Below are positions 10,691-20,838 of a stretch of 64,000 nucleotides of DNA, piece by piece. How positions within the stretch are numbered: position 1 is the first letter of the stretch; every line of letters begins with the position of its first letter. Made by a program: the position numbers and the translations under genes. The notes beneath the pieces are model-generated. The model did no database searches. It was not told the DNA's origin and saw only the letters and a program-made list of their open reading frames with translations. Source of the DNA: Leptospira hartskeerlii (GTDB lineage: Bacteria > Spirochaetota > Leptospiria > Leptospirales > Leptospiraceae); NCBI RefSeq assembly GCF_002811475.1, contig NZ_NPDL01000005.1, forward strand, positions 114,823-178,822, read 5' to 3'.

Positions 10691-10725
10691 TATAAAAAAA
10701 GCCGCCGGTTTGACCCGACGGCTTT
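10691..10725 (-). terminator. Rho-independent terminator of lipL32
   Basis: Read on the minus strand, AAAGCCGTCGG and CCGGCGGCTTT form an 11-bp stem with one G-U pair and a 6-nt loop. A run of seven T then TATATTTT follows directly. It lies about 30 nt after the lipL32 stop codon. Confidence 0.9.
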
Positions 10726-10756
10726 CGGCTTTAAGCAAAGCGGGAAAAAAGAAGGA

Positions 10757-11563
10757 TTACTTCTTGTCTCCAGCAACTGCAGCTTTCAATTTTTCTTCTG
10801 CATCAACAGCCAATTTTTGCAATTCAGCTGGGTTTGCGTGAAGAATAGGAGAAAGACCTGGAACACCTGGAGGGCCAAGAACTCCAACAGTAGCTACGAA
10901 AGAACCTTTAACTTCGCCTACTTTGTAAGTAGTGAAGGTAATTCTGTATAAACCGCGAACTAAAAGTTTTTTAGTGTCGATGTTTTTCAGTTCATCCAAG
11001 CTTTTTGGAATATTAGGAATTTGGATACGAAGTAAAGAGTTGTACTTGTTGTGACGCTCTTCAGTGTAAGTATCGTCTCCATCATCATTGTCGCCAAGAT
11101 TTTGAAGTGCTTTTCCTTTAGCTGCTCCTTCGATTTGGTTCGGCATAATAGCTGCTAAGCGCTCTACGCGAATCCAAGTATCGAACCAGTTTGGCATGCT
11201 TTTTTCTTCAGGAGTTGCAGCTTTGAAAGCCTCACTCACGAAGTCGCCGCTAGATGGCTCACCAATTTCTCCGGTAGGGGAAATTAGACGAACGCCTAGT
11301 TCAACGATAGCTGCTGGAACCCAAATATAAAGGAAATATGATTTCTTTCCGTTTACTACTGCGTCAGCGGCTTGTCCTGGTTTGATGTATCCCCAATAGT
11401 TCACAGTTTCAGAATAAGGCGCGAAAAGCTTCTTAACTCCTACTCCTGGAATGTCTTGTTCTCCGACCGAGAAATTACTTTGTAGGCCGGGAAGTCCACC
11501 GATACATGCAGCAAAGCTGACCATTATAGCGGTGGAGATTATAAGGATCGAAGATTTTTTCAT
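10757..11563 (-). CDS. lipL32: Major outer membrane lipoprotein LipL32
   Basis: This 268-residue lipoprotein has a signal peptide ending in the spirochaetal lipobox SFAAC (lipidated C20). It shows LipL32 landmarks: [45 protein letters not shown] (in two adjacent pieces), the acidic DNDDGDDTY loop and [19 protein letters not shown]. The five calcium ligands I recall from the crystal structure (D132, T133, D164, D165, Y178) correspond here to D128, T129, D160, D161 and Y174, all conserved. LipL32 is the most abundant leptospiral surface-layer lipoprotein and binds calcium and host matrix proteins; it is absent from saprophytes. AAGGAG lies 8 nt before the ATG. It is monocistronic, with its own promoter and terminator. 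Confidence 0.97.
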   Translation of the reverse strand: MKKSSILIISTAIMVSFAACIGGLPGLQSNFSVGEQDIPGVGVKKLFAPYSETVNYWGYIKPGQAADAVVNGKKSYFLYIWVPAAIVELGVRLISPTGEIGEPSSGDFVSEAFKAATPEEKSMPNWFDTWIRVERLAAIMPNQIEGAAKGKALQNLGDNDDGDDTYTEERHNKYNSLLRIQIPNIPKSLDELKNIDTKKLLVRGLYRITFTTYKVGEVKGSFVATVGVLGPPGVPGLSPILHANPAELQKLAVDAEEKLKAAVAGDKK

Positions 11564-11592
11564 TCGAGAGATCTCCTTGGTATGGATTGCTC

Positions 11593-11621
11593 AAGATAGA
11601 GAAGAGATTCCTTTTTGTAAA
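11593..11621 (-). promoter_or_regulatory. Candidate sigma70 promoter of lipL32
   Basis: On the minus strand TTTACA, a 17-bp spacer and TATCTT precede lipL32, with the -10 ending 30 bp before the ATG. The spacing is ideal, and the resulting short leader contains the AAGGAG ribosome binding site. AT-rich DNA upstream (11622-11700) could act as an UP element and contains two AATTTTACA direct repeats, at 11667 and 11683. Confidence 0.6.
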
Positions 11622-11713
11622 TCTAATTAATAATTTTTTGTTTTCCGGGCCCTGTTGCGGTGCAAAAATTTTACAAAAGGGTAATTTTACATCCCGGCTT
11701 ATCATATAACAAG

Positions 11714-11756
11714 TTCCATTAGGAGAGTAAAAAAATTTCCAGCTCTCCTAACGGAA
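11714..11756. repeat. Inverted repeat between lipL32 and the ParB-domain gene
   Basis: TTAGGAGAG and CTCTCCTAA are a perfect 9-bp inverted repeat. Allowing one mismatch, the arms extend to 13-14 bp (TTCC-A-TTAGGAGAG against CTCTCCTAA-C-GGAA). They flank a 15-nt AT-rich loop, about 150 bp upstream of lipL32 and 40 bp after the ParB-domain gene (same strand). It could be that gene's terminator or an operator; no U-tract follows on either strand. Confidence 0.6.
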
Positions 11757-11795
11757 AGAGTGTCTTGAATGAGGGGATGATGGATAGATAATAGT

Positions 11796-12194
11796 TTAGC
11801 TTTTGAAAAGCCAGGACCAAAACCATTCCCAAAGATCCATGAGCCAGGCAAATAATCTACCAAGGATCCCAGTATGGGAATATCTTCTTAATAGCTTTTG
11901 AGCCCTTTCCTGTTCTTCCGGGGTAAACGGTAGCCGTACATTGTTTTCTTCGGCTTCGATCAAAACTCTTTCTTTTTTACTTCGTACATCGACAATCCGA
12001 ACATCAACATATTCCCAGCCCAGAAGTTTTACACATTCTAGGCGTCTTTCGCCGGAGACTAATTTATTGTCCAGGTCGATAATGATCGGATGCAAAAGTC
12101 CTAAGTTTTGTATGGAAGATTTTAGGCCATGTAAGTCGCCCAAATCTTTACGAATGCGGTTCTTTACCTTAATATCGGAGACCCGAATTTTCAT
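11796..12194 (-). CDS. ParB N-terminal-domain protein with Trp-rich tail
   Basis: Residues 1-75 form a ParB/Spo0J N-terminal (ParB-nuclease/CTPase-type) domain: VSDIKVKNRIRKDLGDLHGL, then GLLHPIIIDLDNKLVSGERRLEC, each a typical block. The GERR signature is intact. The DNA-binding HTH and dimerisation domains of true ParB are missing; after about residue 100 the chain turns into a short hydrophobic Trp-rich tail (AWLMDLWEWFWSWLF). At 132 residues it cannot be a full partition protein. It may be a membrane-tethered nucleotide-dependent switch, which is inference. It is divergent from metK, 195 bp away. Confidence 0.75.
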   Translation of the reverse strand: MKIRVSDIKVKNRIRKDLGDLHGLKSSIQNLGLLHPIIIDLDNKLVSGERRLECVKLLGWEYVDVRIVDVRSKKERVLIEAEENNVRLPFTPEEQERAQKLLRRYSHTGILGRLFAWLMDLWEWFWSWLFKS

Positions 12195-12303
12195 CTAAGA
12201 AATGCTTTTTTCACCGTATAAATCCTACAAACCAATTTCAGAAGTTTTGACTAAATTTCCTTCCGGACCCTTCTGGGATCGGAAAAGGTTGGGTCGGATT
12301 CAC

Positions 12304-12332
12304 TTGACAGTGACGACTTGCATAGGTTTATA
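12304..12332 (+). promoter_or_regulatory. Candidate sigma70 promoter of metK
   Basis: TTGACA (a perfect -35), 17 bp, then TTTATA lies 57 bp before the metK ATG. The transcript would start near 12339 and carry a short hairpin in its leader (GGGGA pairing with TCCCC, about 12342-12357). No known SAM riboswitch fold was recognised. Confidence 0.6.
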
Positions 12333-12389
12333 GTTTTAGGCGGGGAAGATTCTCCCCTTCGAAATAATTTTAACAGGAATTACAATCGA

Positions 12390-13550
12390 ATGTCCCTTCA
12401 AGACTTCATCTTTACCTCGGAATCCGTATCGGAAGGACATCCGGACAAGGTTTGCGACCAAATTTCCGACGCAATTCTGGACGCTTATTTAGCTCAGGAT
12501 CCTAAATCCAGGGTAGCCTGCGAGTCTCTAGTAACTACAAACCTAGTGGTTATCGCCGGGGAAGTTACCAGCAAGGGAAAAATCGACGCGGCTGAGATCG
12601 CAAGAAATGTGATCAAAGAGATCGGCTATAATGATATTTCCTTAGGATTTGACGCTGAGTTTGCAGTAGTTTCTTCTCATATTCATGCCCAAAGCCCTGA
12701 CATTTCTCAAGGTGTTACCGAGGGAGAAGGTCTGTTTAAAGAGCAAGGAGCCGGTGACCAAGGTTTAATGTTCGGGTTCGCGATCGACGAAACTCCTGAA
12801 CTTATGCCTATGCCTATCTATTACTCTCATGAGTTAGTTAGACATCTGGCTGGATTACGTCATAACGGTAAGTTGAATTGGCTTCGCCCTGATGCAAAGT
12901 CTCAAGTAACTGTAGAATACAAAAACGGAAAACCTACTCGTATAGACACCGTGGTTATTTCTACCCAACATACTCCTGAAGTTTCTCACAAACAAATTGA
13001 GGAATCCGTAATTGAAGAATGTATTAAGAAGGTAATCCCTGCAAACTTCTTAAAAGATACGAAATATTTTATCAACCCAACAGGGCAGTTTATCATCGGT
13101 GGGCCGCACGGAGATACAGGTCTGACAGGACGTAAGATCATCGTGGATACCTATGGTGGTTATGGAAGACATGGTGGTGGAGCATTCTCCGGAAAAGATC
13201 CATCCAAAGTGGATCGTTCAGCTGCATACATGGGTAGATATATCGCGAAAAACGTAGTAGCTGCAGGACTTGCTTCTCAGTGTGAGGTGCAGTTGGCATA
13301 CGCGATCGGAGTTGCTGAGCCTGTTTCGGTTCACGTTGATACTTTCGGAACAGGTAAACTTTCCGAAGAAGAGATCGTAAAAAGAATTAAAGCAAACTTC
13401 AAACTGACTCCAAGAGGGATCACTGAGTCCTTACAATTGTTGGAGAAGGGAAGAAAATACAGGGAAACCGCTGCTTACGGGCATTTCGGAAGAAGTGGAG
13501 AAACATTCACCTGGGAAAGAACTGATAAAGCAGGAGCATTGAAAGGTTAA
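12390..13550 (+). CDS. metK: S-adenosylmethionine synthase
   Basis: MetK makes S-adenosylmethionine from methionine and ATP in the cytoplasm. The 386-residue protein has the normal length and motifs: [20 protein letters not shown] at the N-terminus, [12 protein letters not shown], the phosphate loop [13 protein letters not shown] and [20 protein letters not shown] chose the ATG at 12390 (MSLQDFIF) because homologues start there; a longer frame from 12318 would begin inside the promoter. The stop overlaps the next start as TAATG, so the two genes are probably translated together. Confidence 0.97.
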   Translation: MSLQDFIFTSESVSEGHPDKVCDQISDAILDAYLAQDPKSRVACESLVTTNLVVIAGEVTSKGKIDAAEIARNVIKEIGYNDISLGFDAEFAVVSSHIHAQSPDISQGVTEGEGLFKEQGAGDQGLMFGFAIDETPELMPMPIYYSHELVRHLAGLRHNGKLNWLRPDAKSQVTVEYKNGKPTRIDTVVISTQHTPEVSHKQIEESVIEECIKKVIPANFLKDTKYFINPTGQFIIGGPHGDTGLTGRKIIVDTYGGYGRHGGGAFSGKDPSKVDRSAAYMGRYIAKNVVAAGLASQCEVQLAYAIGVAEPVSVHVDTFGTGKLSEEEIVKRIKANFKLTPRGITESLQLLEKGRKYRETAAYGHFGRSGETFTWERTDKAGALKG

Positions 13551-14509
13551 TGGGAGCAGTATCCGCATCTAGCGCAGATCAAAAAGCAACGAGAGACGGT
13601 TACGGAGACGCATTGCACGAATTAGGTGCTGAGCGTACCGATATCGTAGTACTAGACGCGGATCTTTCCGGTTCTACTAAAACCAATAAATTCGCGAAGG
13701 CATTTCCAGATCGTTTTTTTAACGTAGGGGTTGCAGAGCAGAATTTAGTGGGACACGCAGCCGGACTCGCACTTTCAGGTTACGTTCCATTTGCTTCTTC
13801 TTTCGCGATGTTCTTATCCGGAAGAGCTTGGGAAGTAGTTCGTAACAGCGTAGTTTATCCTTTCTTAAACGTAAAATTAGTAGCTTCTCACGGTGGAATT
13901 ACTGTAGGTGAGGACGGAGCTTCTCACCAATGTATCGAAGATTTTGCCACTATGAGAGCCATTCCAGAAATGGTTGTGATCTGTCCTTCCGATTATAACG
14001 AAACCAAACAGATCATCCATGCAATCGCAGATTATAAGGGACCGGTTTATGTAAGAGTGGGCCGTCCTAATCTTCCTTTGATCGAAAGAGAAAATTACAA
14101 ATTCGAGATCGGAAAAGCGGAAGTGATGAGAGAAGGTAAAGACGTTCTTATCATTGCAAACGGAGTTCTTGTAAACGAAGCGATGATCGCAGTAAAAGAA
14201 CTGGAAGCAGAAGGCATCCAAGCGACTCTTTTGAACATGGCGACCATCAAGCCTATCGATAAAGAAGCTATATTAAAATATGCTAAACTTTGCGGTGCAG
14301 TTGTCACTTGTGAAGAGCATAATGTGATCGGTGGATTAGGTTCCGCAGTCAGCGAATTCTTATCCGAGGAACATCCTGTGAGAGTTCTGAAATTAGGAAT
14401 GAAGGACACATTCGGTAAATCCGGGACTTGGTCCGGACTTCTGGATTATTTCGGGCTCAGATCTAAAAACATAGTGGAACTAGCGAAAAAAGCAGTCCAA
14501 TCCAAATAA
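13550..14509 (+). CDS. Transketolase C-terminal subunit
   Basis: The 319-residue protein covers the pyrimidine-binding and C-terminal domains of a split transketolase. Visible motifs are [32 protein letters not shown] (containing the conserved Glu that activates thiamine diphosphate), [13 protein letters not shown] and the C-terminal ANGVLVNEA. The family moves two-carbon ketol units in the pentose phosphate pathway and needs a separate N-terminal subunit, which is normally the gene before it. Here the preceding gene is metK, overlapping by one base, so the partner is encoded elsewhere. Confidence 0.9.
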   Translation: MGAVSASSADQKATRDGYGDALHELGAERTDIVVLDADLSGSTKTNKFAKAFPDRFFNVGVAEQNLVGHAAGLALSGYVPFASSFAMFLSGRAWEVVRNSVVYPFLNVKLVASHGGITVGEDGASHQCIEDFATMRAIPEMVVICPSDYNETKQIIHAIADYKGPVYVRVGRPNLPLIERENYKFEIGKAEVMREGKDVLIIANGVLVNEAMIAVKELEAEGIQATLLNMATIKPIDKEAILKYAKLCGAVVTCEEHNVIGGLGSAVSEFLSEEHPVRVLKLGMKDTFGKSGTWSGLLDYFGLRSKNIVELAKKAVQSK

Positions 14510-14545
14510 TCCCTCGGCTGCCGCTCGGGACGCGTATATTCGGTT

Positions 14546-14860
14546 ATGCCTAACTCACCCTCAATAGAAGAAACCACCACAGAAGATCCGGTGCAAATCG
14601 GAGGCCCCTGGAGAGTGGTTTTATGGGATGATAACGAACATACCTACGAATATGTGATCACAATGCTCATGGATGTATGCAAGATGACTCCAGAGCAAGC
14701 GTTCGGTCATGCTGTAGAAGTAGACGCTCAAAAAAAAACTGTAGTGTTTGCCGGAGAATTAGAGCACGCAGAACATATCCAGGATTTGATCTTAAATTAC
14801 GGACCGGATCCGCTTTTGCCCGCTTCTAAGGGCTCTATGAGCGCAACTCTCGAAGAGTGA
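14546..14860 (+). CDS. clpS: ClpS-like adaptor protein
   Basis: The 104-residue protein has the ClpS fold pattern WRVVLWDDNEHTYEYVITML and EQAFGHAVEVD. ClpS delivers N-degron proteins to ClpAP. Compared with E. coli ClpS, the NDD triad is DDN here, and the pocket histidine (H66) is replaced by Asp or Glu, as in the divergent ClpS branch I recall from planctomycetes. Substrate choice may therefore differ. It is 36 nt after the transketolase gene and may be co-transcribed. A bidirectional-looking hairpin follows the stop. Confidence 0.82.
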   Translation: MPNSPSIEETTTEDPVQIGGPWRVVLWDDNEHTYEYVITMLMDVCKMTPEQAFGHAVEVDAQKKTVVFAGELEHAEHIQDLILNYGPDPLLPASKGSMSATLEE

Positions 14861-14865
14861 CGGTA

Positions 14866-14890
14866 ATAAAAAACCCGGCTGAGTGCCGGG
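14866..14890 (-). terminator. Rho-independent terminator of the MaoC-family gene
   Basis: CCCGGC-TGAGT-GCCGGG is a perfect 6-bp GC stem. On the minus strand it is followed by TTTTTTATTA, a typical intrinsic terminator 15 nt after the MaoC gene stop. On the plus strand it lacks a U-tract but could still slow transcription leaving clpS. Confidence 0.88.
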
Positions 14891-14904
14891 CCTTCAAAGA
14901 AGTG

Positions 14905-16080
14905 TTATTTCTTCTTAATTAAGATCTTTCTTTCGATTTCGAAAATTTTCTCAGGAAGTTTTTCCTTACCGTGTTTTTTCTTATCGTTCTCTTTTAAGAA
15001 TAGATCCGCTCCGAATTTTTCGAAGGCGTCATTTGCCTTGATGTTTTTCAGACCGATGAACTGAAGATGGACTTCTCCCGCAGGGATCCCAAATTCGGTT
15101 CCTCTATCTTTTACGGAAAGAACTCTGGTGATCGCAGTTACAGTGTCTCCGCTGAAAGAAGGTTGAGTATGATATCCTTCTGTGAATCCAAGATCCCAAA
15201 TAACATTCTCAGTTACATCTCTGGAAGAAAGTCCGCATAACCATGCAAATACGAGTCCTCCGTAAACGACAGGTTCTCCACCCATTGGTCCGGAAATTCC
15301 GGAAGAGTAAAGTTTGTCGTAATGAAGCGGGTGAGTATTCCCAACTCTGTACGTCCAAGGGAAGTGTTCGTCAGTGATAGTTCTTCCGTTTTGGTGGATA
15401 TAGATCTGACCAGCTGCGAAATTTTCGAAATAAGTATCCGTCCAAGTAGCCGTCTCGAAACCTTTCGGGAACTTTAGCTCAGGAAGTTCGATCACCGGGC
15501 TATCAGTCTCCGGGAAGAAAGCATCTTTGATCACCGGTTTAGGAGTTCCTTTCGGTTTTCCGTTGGAGTGATAGATCATGATCTTTCTTTCGTATTGAAG
15601 TACTAATTCCTTGTTTTGGTTCAAACAGATTGTGCGAACATGAACAATCCCCGGTTTGTCCGGCCCTTTATCATCTATTTTGATAATTTTGGTTTTAGCA
15701 GAAAGAGTATCTCCTGGATACACAGGTTTCAGGAATTGAACGTCATAGTATCCAAGGTTCGCGAGTGCTTTTTCGGAATCGTTTTGAACTCCCAAGGAAA
15801 GTGCCACGTTGAACACCATCAAAGGAGAAACTAATAGATCCTTAAATCCGTGAGCTTGTGCATAAGGAGCGGAAAGATAAAGTGGATTTGCTTCCATAAA
15901 AGTGGTAGCAAACTCTTGGGCAAAAGAACGATCGATCGTCAGTTCTCTTGGATGTTCGAAAATTGCACCTTCTGTAAATTCTTCCAGATATCTGCCGTAA
16001 ATGCCCCGTTTTACGGTTCCGGTTTCCACCGGAGTTTTAGGACCTAGTTCCGCGAAGGGGGAAGTAGGGATTTTAGCCAT
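14905..16080 (-). CDS. MaoC-family (mesaconyl-CoA hydratase-like) double-hotdog protein
   Basis: The 391-residue protein has two hotdog repeats (about 30-180 and 210-360). [39 protein letters not shown] and [11 protein letters not shown] follow the pattern of mesaconyl-CoA (beta-methylmalyl-CoA) hydratases. The second half has the hydratase-type Asp/His segment [11 protein letters not shown]. The likely reaction is hydration or dehydration of a CoA thioester; the exact substrate is not set by sequence. It has its own terminator and no operon partner beyond a lipoprotein gene 74 nt upstream. Confidence 0.8.
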   Translation of the reverse strand: MAKIPTSPFAELGPKTPVETGTVKRGIYGRYLEEFTEGAIFEHPRELTIDRSFAQEFATTFMEANPLYLSAPYAQAHGFKDLLVSPLMVFNVALSLGVQNDSEKALANLGYYDVQFLKPVYPGDTLSAKTKIIKIDDKGPDKPGIVHVRTICLNQNKELVLQYERKIMIYHSNGKPKGTPKPVIKDAFFPETDSPVIELPELKFPKGFETATWTDTYFENFAAGQIYIHQNGRTITDEHFPWTYRVGNTHPLHYDKLYSSGISGPMGGEPVVYGGLVFAWLCGLSSRDVTENVIWDLGFTEGYHTQPSFSGDTVTAITRVLSVKDRGTEFGIPAGEVHLQFIGLKNIKANDAFEKFGADLFLKENDKKKHGKEKLPEKIFEIERKILIKKK

Positions 16081-16154
16081 AGTGAGAACTCCTGCTTCGT
16101 TTTTAGTTTCTTCCAGGATTTTGAGATCCTCCGCTCGGAAAAGGCTTTTTCGGT

Positions 16155-16754
16155 CTAATAAGTCCCGAAATACCCGTCCAGTTGGGTTCTGGATCCAAAA
16201 CGGAACTCGGAAATTTGGATCTCTTGTTTCGTAAGCTCCGGATTATTGTCCTTCTCCCCAAACATATGATTCCATGTGTTTACATACAGAATGGGCAGTG
16301 AGTTCCGATTTTCTAAAAAAGAAGAAGAAAGTATCCTGTCCTTATGGACGACTGGGTCCTCTTGGAAGATTTGATCTCCTGAGTAAACATTCTTCAGATC
16401 CAATTGGAAAGTTTTACCATCTGGATCCAGTCGGACTAAAAAGGTTTCTATGTCGTAGGTCCTACCATAACGTATCCTTCTGTAGACCCTATAGAAAAAA
16501 TCCTTCCAGCTGCTTGGATGGATCTCATCTCGAAACACTAAACTGATTTCCCATTCGAATCCAATCGGAGTGATATTGGCCTTACAGTAGATGCCTACAA
16601 GATCATTCCCGGTCTGCACATCTATCTCAGGTTGGGATAATACGAAAAGATCCGACTTGGGGCAGATCCCGTCTGTGTTTTTGAATACAGGCAAAGGCGG
16701 ACTCGTGCAGCCTAAATAAAGAAAGAATAGTGGGACCAGAAGATAAGATTTCAT
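16155..16754 (-). CDS. Hypothetical lipoprotein
   Basis: The 199-residue protein begins [16 protein letters not shown], a short signal peptide with an LYLGC lipobox, so it is probably lipidated at C16 and anchored to a membrane. The mature part is beta-rich with [24 protein letters not shown] and no domain I recognise. It lies upstream of, and on the same strand as, the MaoC gene. The role is unknown. Confidence 0.65.
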   Translation of the reverse strand: MKSYLLVPLFFLYLGCTSPPLPVFKNTDGICPKSDLFVLSQPEIDVQTGNDLVGIYCKANITPIGFEWEISLVFRDEIHPSSWKDFFYRVYRRIRYGRTYDIETFLVRLDPDGKTFQLDLKNVYSGDQIFQEDPVVHKDRILSSSFLENRNSLPILYVNTWNHMFGEKDNNPELTKQEIQISEFRFGSRTQLDGYFGTY

Positions 16755-16850
16755 GAGAGGATCGAGATGGAGGAATTCGAATCAGTTTTTCAATCTTGTC
16801 AAGATGGAAAATAGGTGCTTTTCCATTCGGGAAGAGAAAGTCTGGAATCG

Positions 16851-18815
16851 ATGAGTTCCTTAATTCTATTCAGAGAATTTCCCCAAATTGCACTTTCTGC
16901 CCAAAAGGAGAAGGTGAGAGAAAAGATCCAAAACACTAAAAAGGTTTTGGAAGAAGTTTTACAGAAGAAGGATGTAAATTATGAGTCTGTAATACGACCT
17001 CTGAACGATTCTATGGAAGAATTGCAGGAAGAATTTACTGTACTTTCTCACCTAAATAGTGTTAAAAATAGTGAAGAAACCCAAAAACAATATACTGAGA
17101 TCCTCCCTGAGATCACAGAATTTCATACTGAACTGGGTCAGAACGAAGAATTATTCAAACTATACTCTCAAATTTATGAGAAAGAAAAATCTTATTTAGA
17201 CAGGCCTAAGAACAAGGTCTTAGAAGACGCGATCCTACAATTCAAACTGGGAGGAGTCGGACTTCCAGATGATAAAAAAAGTCGACTGCAAGAAATTCAA
17301 CTCAAGCTTTCCGATCTTTCTAATCAATTCTCTCAAAATCTTTTAGACTCCACAAATTCTTTCGAAATGAAAATCGAATCCGAAGAAGATGTAAAAGAAA
17401 TTCCTGAATCAGACAAGGCATTGTATAAAAACGAAGACGGGACTTACACATTTACTCTTCAGTTCCCGAGTTATAATTGTTATATGACCTATGGAAGCAA
17501 TCGTTCCAAGAGAGAAGAATTATATAAAGCATACGTAACTAGAGCTTCGGGAAATGGAAAAATTTTAGAAGAGATACTGGCTCTCCGAGATGAGTCTGCA
17601 AAATTACTCGGATATAAAAATTATGCAGAATCTTCTTTGGCGACTAAGGTAGCGGATTCTCCGGAGCAAGTGTTGGACTTCCTACAAAAAATTGGAAAAC
17701 TTGCAAGGCCGGTAGCCGAGAAGGAAATCTCTGAACTCAAAAAATTTGCTGGGACACTTGGTATTTCCGACTTTCAGGCATTCGACAGCGCCTATGTTTC
17801 GGAGAAGTTAAAGAAGAAGGATTATGATTTTGACGAAGAGCTGACCCGTCCTTATTTCGAAAAGAATACTGTGGTAAAGGGAACCTTCTCCTTTTTGGAA
17901 AAACTTTTAGGATTAAAATTCGAGAAGACTGAGGCTCCCATTTGGGATCCTAAAACGGAAGTCTATCATGTAAAAAACGGCTCTGAAATTATCGCAAGAT
18001 TATACTTGGACTTGGAAGCTAGAAAGGACAAACAAGGTGGGGCTTGGATGAATCATTGGGAAACTAGAAATAAACTTTCTGGTAAAACAATCCTTCCTTC
18101 TGCATTCGTGGTTTGTAATTTTCCTCCTTCTAAGGATGGCGCTCCTTCTCTCTTAAATCATTCTGATGTAGTAACATTTTTCCATGAGATGGGACATGCA
18201 CTCCACCATCTATGTGCAAAAATTGAAGAGCCTCCCGTAAGCGGTATCAACGGAGTAGAATGGGACGCAGTGGAATTTCCTTCCCAGTTTTTGGAAAATT
18301 TTGCTTACGAGCCCGAGGTGTTGGATTTTTTTGCATTCCATTATGAAACAGGAAAGCCAATCCCGAAGGAACTAGCTCAAAAGTTAAAGGATACCAAAAA
18401 CTTTCTGGCGGCAATGGGAGTGGTCCGACAATTAGAATTCGGAATTTTTGATATAAGGATCCATCTCCAAAAATATTCGGAAGCGGAAGTGCAGAATATA
18501 TTGGATACTGTTCGAAAAGAAGTCAGTGTTCTTTTTCCACCTGGATATAACAAATTCCAGAATGGATTTGGTCATATTTTCTCAGGAGGATATGCAGCAG
18601 GCTATTATAGTTATAAATGGGCAGAACTTTTAGCAGCAGACGCGTTTTTTGCGTTTAGATCCAAGGGAATTTTTGATGAGGATCTGGCGGTAAAATATAG
18701 AACCGAGGTTTTGGAAAAAGGAGGCTCCGAGAACGCAATGGTGCTATTCAAACGTTTTCTTGGACGAGATCCTGAACCGGACGCTCTATTAAAACTCTAT
18801 GATTTAGTAGCCTAA
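16851..18815 (+). CDS. M3-family oligopeptidase (oligopeptidase A/thimet type)
   Basis: This cytoplasmic zinc metallopeptidase degrades short peptides. The 654-residue protein has the M3 zinc motif [11 protein letters not shown] near residue 445 (HExxH), the third ligand in EFPSQFLEN about 27 residues later, and the substrate-gate region [18 protein letters not shown] near residues 575-592. An N-terminal coiled-coil-rich lobe (1-150) completes the usual clam-shaped architecture. I prefer the ATG at 16851 ([10 protein letters not shown]); a GTG at 16815 would add 12 residues that do not look conserved. Confidence 0.92.
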   Translation: MSSLILFREFPQIALSAQKEKVREKIQNTKKVLEEVLQKKDVNYESVIRPLNDSMEELQEEFTVLSHLNSVKNSEETQKQYTEILPEITEFHTELGQNEELFKLYSQIYEKEKSYLDRPKNKVLEDAILQFKLGGVGLPDDKKSRLQEIQLKLSDLSNQFSQNLLDSTNSFEMKIESEEDVKEIPESDKALYKNEDGTYTFTLQFPSYNCYMTYGSNRSKREELYKAYVTRASGNGKILEEILALRDESAKLLGYKNYAESSLATKVADSPEQVLDFLQKIGKLARPVAEKEISELKKFAGTLGISDFQAFDSAYVSEKLKKKDYDFDEELTRPYFEKNTVVKGTFSFLEKLLGLKFEKTEAPIWDPKTEVYHVKNGSEIIARLYLDLEARKDKQGGAWMNHWETRNKLSGKTILPSAFVVCNFPPSKDGAPSLLNHSDVVTFFHEMGHALHHLCAKIEEPPVSGINGVEWDAVEFPSQFLENFAYEPEVLDFFAFHYETGKPIPKELAQKLKDTKNFLAAMGVVRQLEFGIFDIRIHLQKYSEAEVQNILDTVRKEVSVLFPPGYNKFQNGFGHIFSGGYAAGYYSYKWAELLAADAFFAFRSKGIFDEDLAVKYRTEVLEKGGSENAMVLFKRFLGRDPEPDALLKLYDLVA

Positions 18816-18821
18816 GAGATC

Positions 18822-19058
18822 TTAAGAAAGTTTTTTGCGGAAACTTTGAAGCAATTGTTCCGTGCCTGAAAGTAGTAATTCTACCTGGTCGGAATCAATA
18901 TTATAGACCACATTCGTCTTTAAAGAGTCTTTAAAGGCGTTTGCGTCTATCGTTTTCTGATCGTAACTATCCTTTAAAAAATTGTACCATCCGGCTAGGA
19001 TCACTTTTAAGTGAGGAAGTTCTTTGATAGGGACCGAAATGACTTTCTCTGCTTCCAT
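18822..19058 (-). CDS. Small hypothetical protein (78 aa)
   Basis: This acidic/amphipathic small protein (MEAEKVISVPIKELPHLKV...) is convergent with the M3 peptidase gene, six bases apart. It has no membrane segment, no signal peptide and no recognised domain; helices are likely throughout. No good ribosome binding site precedes the ATG, and the upstream frame closes 15 nt before it. The composition looks coding, but evidence is limited. Confidence 0.5.
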   Translation of the reverse strand: MEAEKVISVPIKELPHLKVILAGWYNFLKDSYDQKTIDANAFKDSLKTNVVYNIDSDQVELLLSGTEQLLQSFRKKLS

Positions 19059-19209
19059 AAAGACACCAGCAAGTTAATTTGCGAACTGAACCAGTCAACT
19101 AGGTTTTTTTCAAAATGCAACAACGCGGCATAATTTTTCATTTTGAAATGAAAGTTCTTTATTTTCTGAATAGAAAACGCAGCGCACAAAATCTAAGTTT
19201 AGATCCGCT

Positions 19210-19863
19210 CTATTTGCGGAGTCTTTTTAAAGCTTTCATTACGACTGACTTCGGTTTGTCCACTTTTACCGCATTCGGATTCTGCATCATCATATCCAGA
19301 TATTCTTGCAGTTCCGGAATTTCGAAGAGCGGATTCGGAGAGATCCAATCTGCGATATGATCGCTTATGATCTGAAAGGTGGCAAACGCAGAACAATCCG
19401 CCGCAGTGAATTCTTTTCCAGCGATGTACGGAGAAAATTTTGCCACTCTGGAAAGCGCTCTCGCTCCTTTTTGGATGGAGAGTCTTGTGAATTCCACAGT
19501 TTCAGGTGAGATCGTTTTACCTTCTACGATCGACTCGTACAATCTGCGGGCAGGGATATCTATATAATTTTCGATGAAAGATATAATCGTTCTAACTTCA
19601 GCCGCTTCAAAGGGATCGGAAGGGATCAAACGTTTGGTGTTGGGATAAGCATCATCTAGGAATTCCAGGATAGCTTGGGACTCTACCAGATATTTTCCAT
19701 CTACTTCTAAATAAGGAATTTTTCCCATCGGGCTTTTTTGCAGGAACTCCTCATCTTGAGAAAAACCGGTGCGAATCTCTTCGAACTCCAAACCTTTTTC
19801 TAAAAGTGCCAATTTGACCTTATTCGTATAATTGCTGATCGGGTAACCGTATAGTTTTATCAT
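19210..19863 (-). CDS. Glutathione S-transferase family protein
   Basis: The 217-residue protein has an N-terminal thioredoxin-fold domain (MIKLYGYPISNYTNKVKLAL; KSPMGKIPYLEVDGKYLVES with the cis-Pro and the glutathione-binding ES) and an all-helical C-terminal domain (about 90-210) with FTAADCSAFATF, the usual N-capping box. The N-terminal YPISNYTNK places Ser/Asn rather than Cys at the active site. Substrates are unknown; detoxification or redox roles are typical. It is monocistronic. Confidence 0.85.
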   Translation of the reverse strand: MIKLYGYPISNYTNKVKLALLEKGLEFEEIRTGFSQDEEFLQKSPMGKIPYLEVDGKYLVESQAILEFLDDAYPNTKRLIPSDPFEAAEVRTIISFIENYIDIPARRLYESIVEGKTISPETVEFTRLSIQKGARALSRVAKFSPYIAGKEFTAADCSAFATFQIISDHIADWISPNPLFEIPELQEYLDMMMQNPNAVKVDKPKSVVMKALKRLRK

Positions 19864-20037
19864 AAGAGCCTAGGATCATCCAATCAGAAGCAAAGTGGTA
19901 AAGTCTTTTTCATGAAAGATCAGAAAGAATAGGAACTTGGATGAATTTTCAATTTCTACTTTCCTGAAAGGAAATCTAAATCTAAAATTGGCAGCGAAAA
20001 AACACTTATAGTCTTTTGAAAAGGAATCTTCCAAATC

Positions 20038-20820
20038 ATGAAAAAAACAGCATTAATTACCGGAGCAAGCGTAGGCATCGGTTATGAAATTTCTAAATTA
20101 GCCGCAAAAGATGGTTACGATCTGATACTCGTAGCAAGAAATCTTAAAACCTTAAACTCCGTAAAAAAGGAAATGGAAAGTTTAGGAGCGAATGTAGAAG
20201 TCCTTTCCGCAGATTTATCCGACCCGAAGTCTCCTAAAAAAATTTACGACTTCGCTAAAAAGAAAAAAGCGATTGTGGATCTTCTGGTGAACAACGCAGG
20301 CTTCGGGACAAACGGAAAATTCCATTCTTTAGATCTGAAAGAAGAATTGGATCTGATCCAAGTCAATGTGACTTCTCTTGTGGAGTTGACTCATCTGTTT
20401 TTGAAGGACATGAGAGAAAGACATACGGGAAAAATTTTAAACGTGGCTTCTACTGCAGCTTTCCAGCCTGGTCCGATGATGACAAATTATTATGCTTCCA
20501 AAGCATACGTTCTATTCTTTTCGGAAGGTATTGCGGAAGAAGTCCGGAAAGATGGTGTGAATGTTACATGTCTTTGTCCTGGGCCGACTAAAACAGAATT
20601 TTTCAAAAGAGCGGAGATGGATAAGTCTGCGATCTTGAATAGCGCTCTTGTGCCCAAGGCAGATGCGGCTTATGTTGCAAAGATTGGTTACCAAGGCGTT
20701 AAAGCAGGCAAGGCGGTTGTAATCTCAGGAATGGCAAACAAGGTAATGGCACAATCTATTCGGATCACTCCTAGGTTCTTGGTCCGTAAATTGGCAAAAT
20801 TCTTAAATACAGTAAACTAG
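20038..20820 (+). CDS. Short-chain dehydrogenase/reductase
   Basis: This 260-residue classical SDR has TGASVGIG at residues 7-14, [12 protein letters not shown] near 83-94, the catalytic Ser in VASTAAF and the YASKA catalytic Tyr/Lys pair near residue 152. It resembles DltE/YqjQ-type reductases. The substrate is unknown. It is 18 nt before a fatty acid hydroxylase gene, so the two are probably one operon and may act on the same lipid, which is inference from spacing. Confidence 0.88.
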   Translation: MKKTALITGASVGIGYEISKLAAKDGYDLILVARNLKTLNSVKKEMESLGANVEVLSADLSDPKSPKKIYDFAKKKKAIVDLLVNNAGFGTNGKFHSLDLKEELDLIQVNVTSLVELTHLFLKDMRERHTGKILNVASTAAFQPGPMMTNYYASKAYVLFFSEGIAEEVRKDGVNVTCLCPGPTKTEFFKRAEMDKSAILNSALVPKADAAYVAKIGYQGVKAGKAVVISGMANKVMAQSIRITPRFLVRKLAKFLNTVN

Positions 20821-20838
20821 ATAGAAGAGTGTGGGGAT

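Noticed and set aside
10613..10951. Plus-strand frame crossing the lipL32 terminator
   Set aside because: Runs through the terminator hairpin and then antisense to lipL32; no ribosome binding site.
12241..12390. SAM riboswitch upstream of metK
   Set aside because: Only a simple hairpin is visible; I could not draw any known SAM or SAH riboswitch core.
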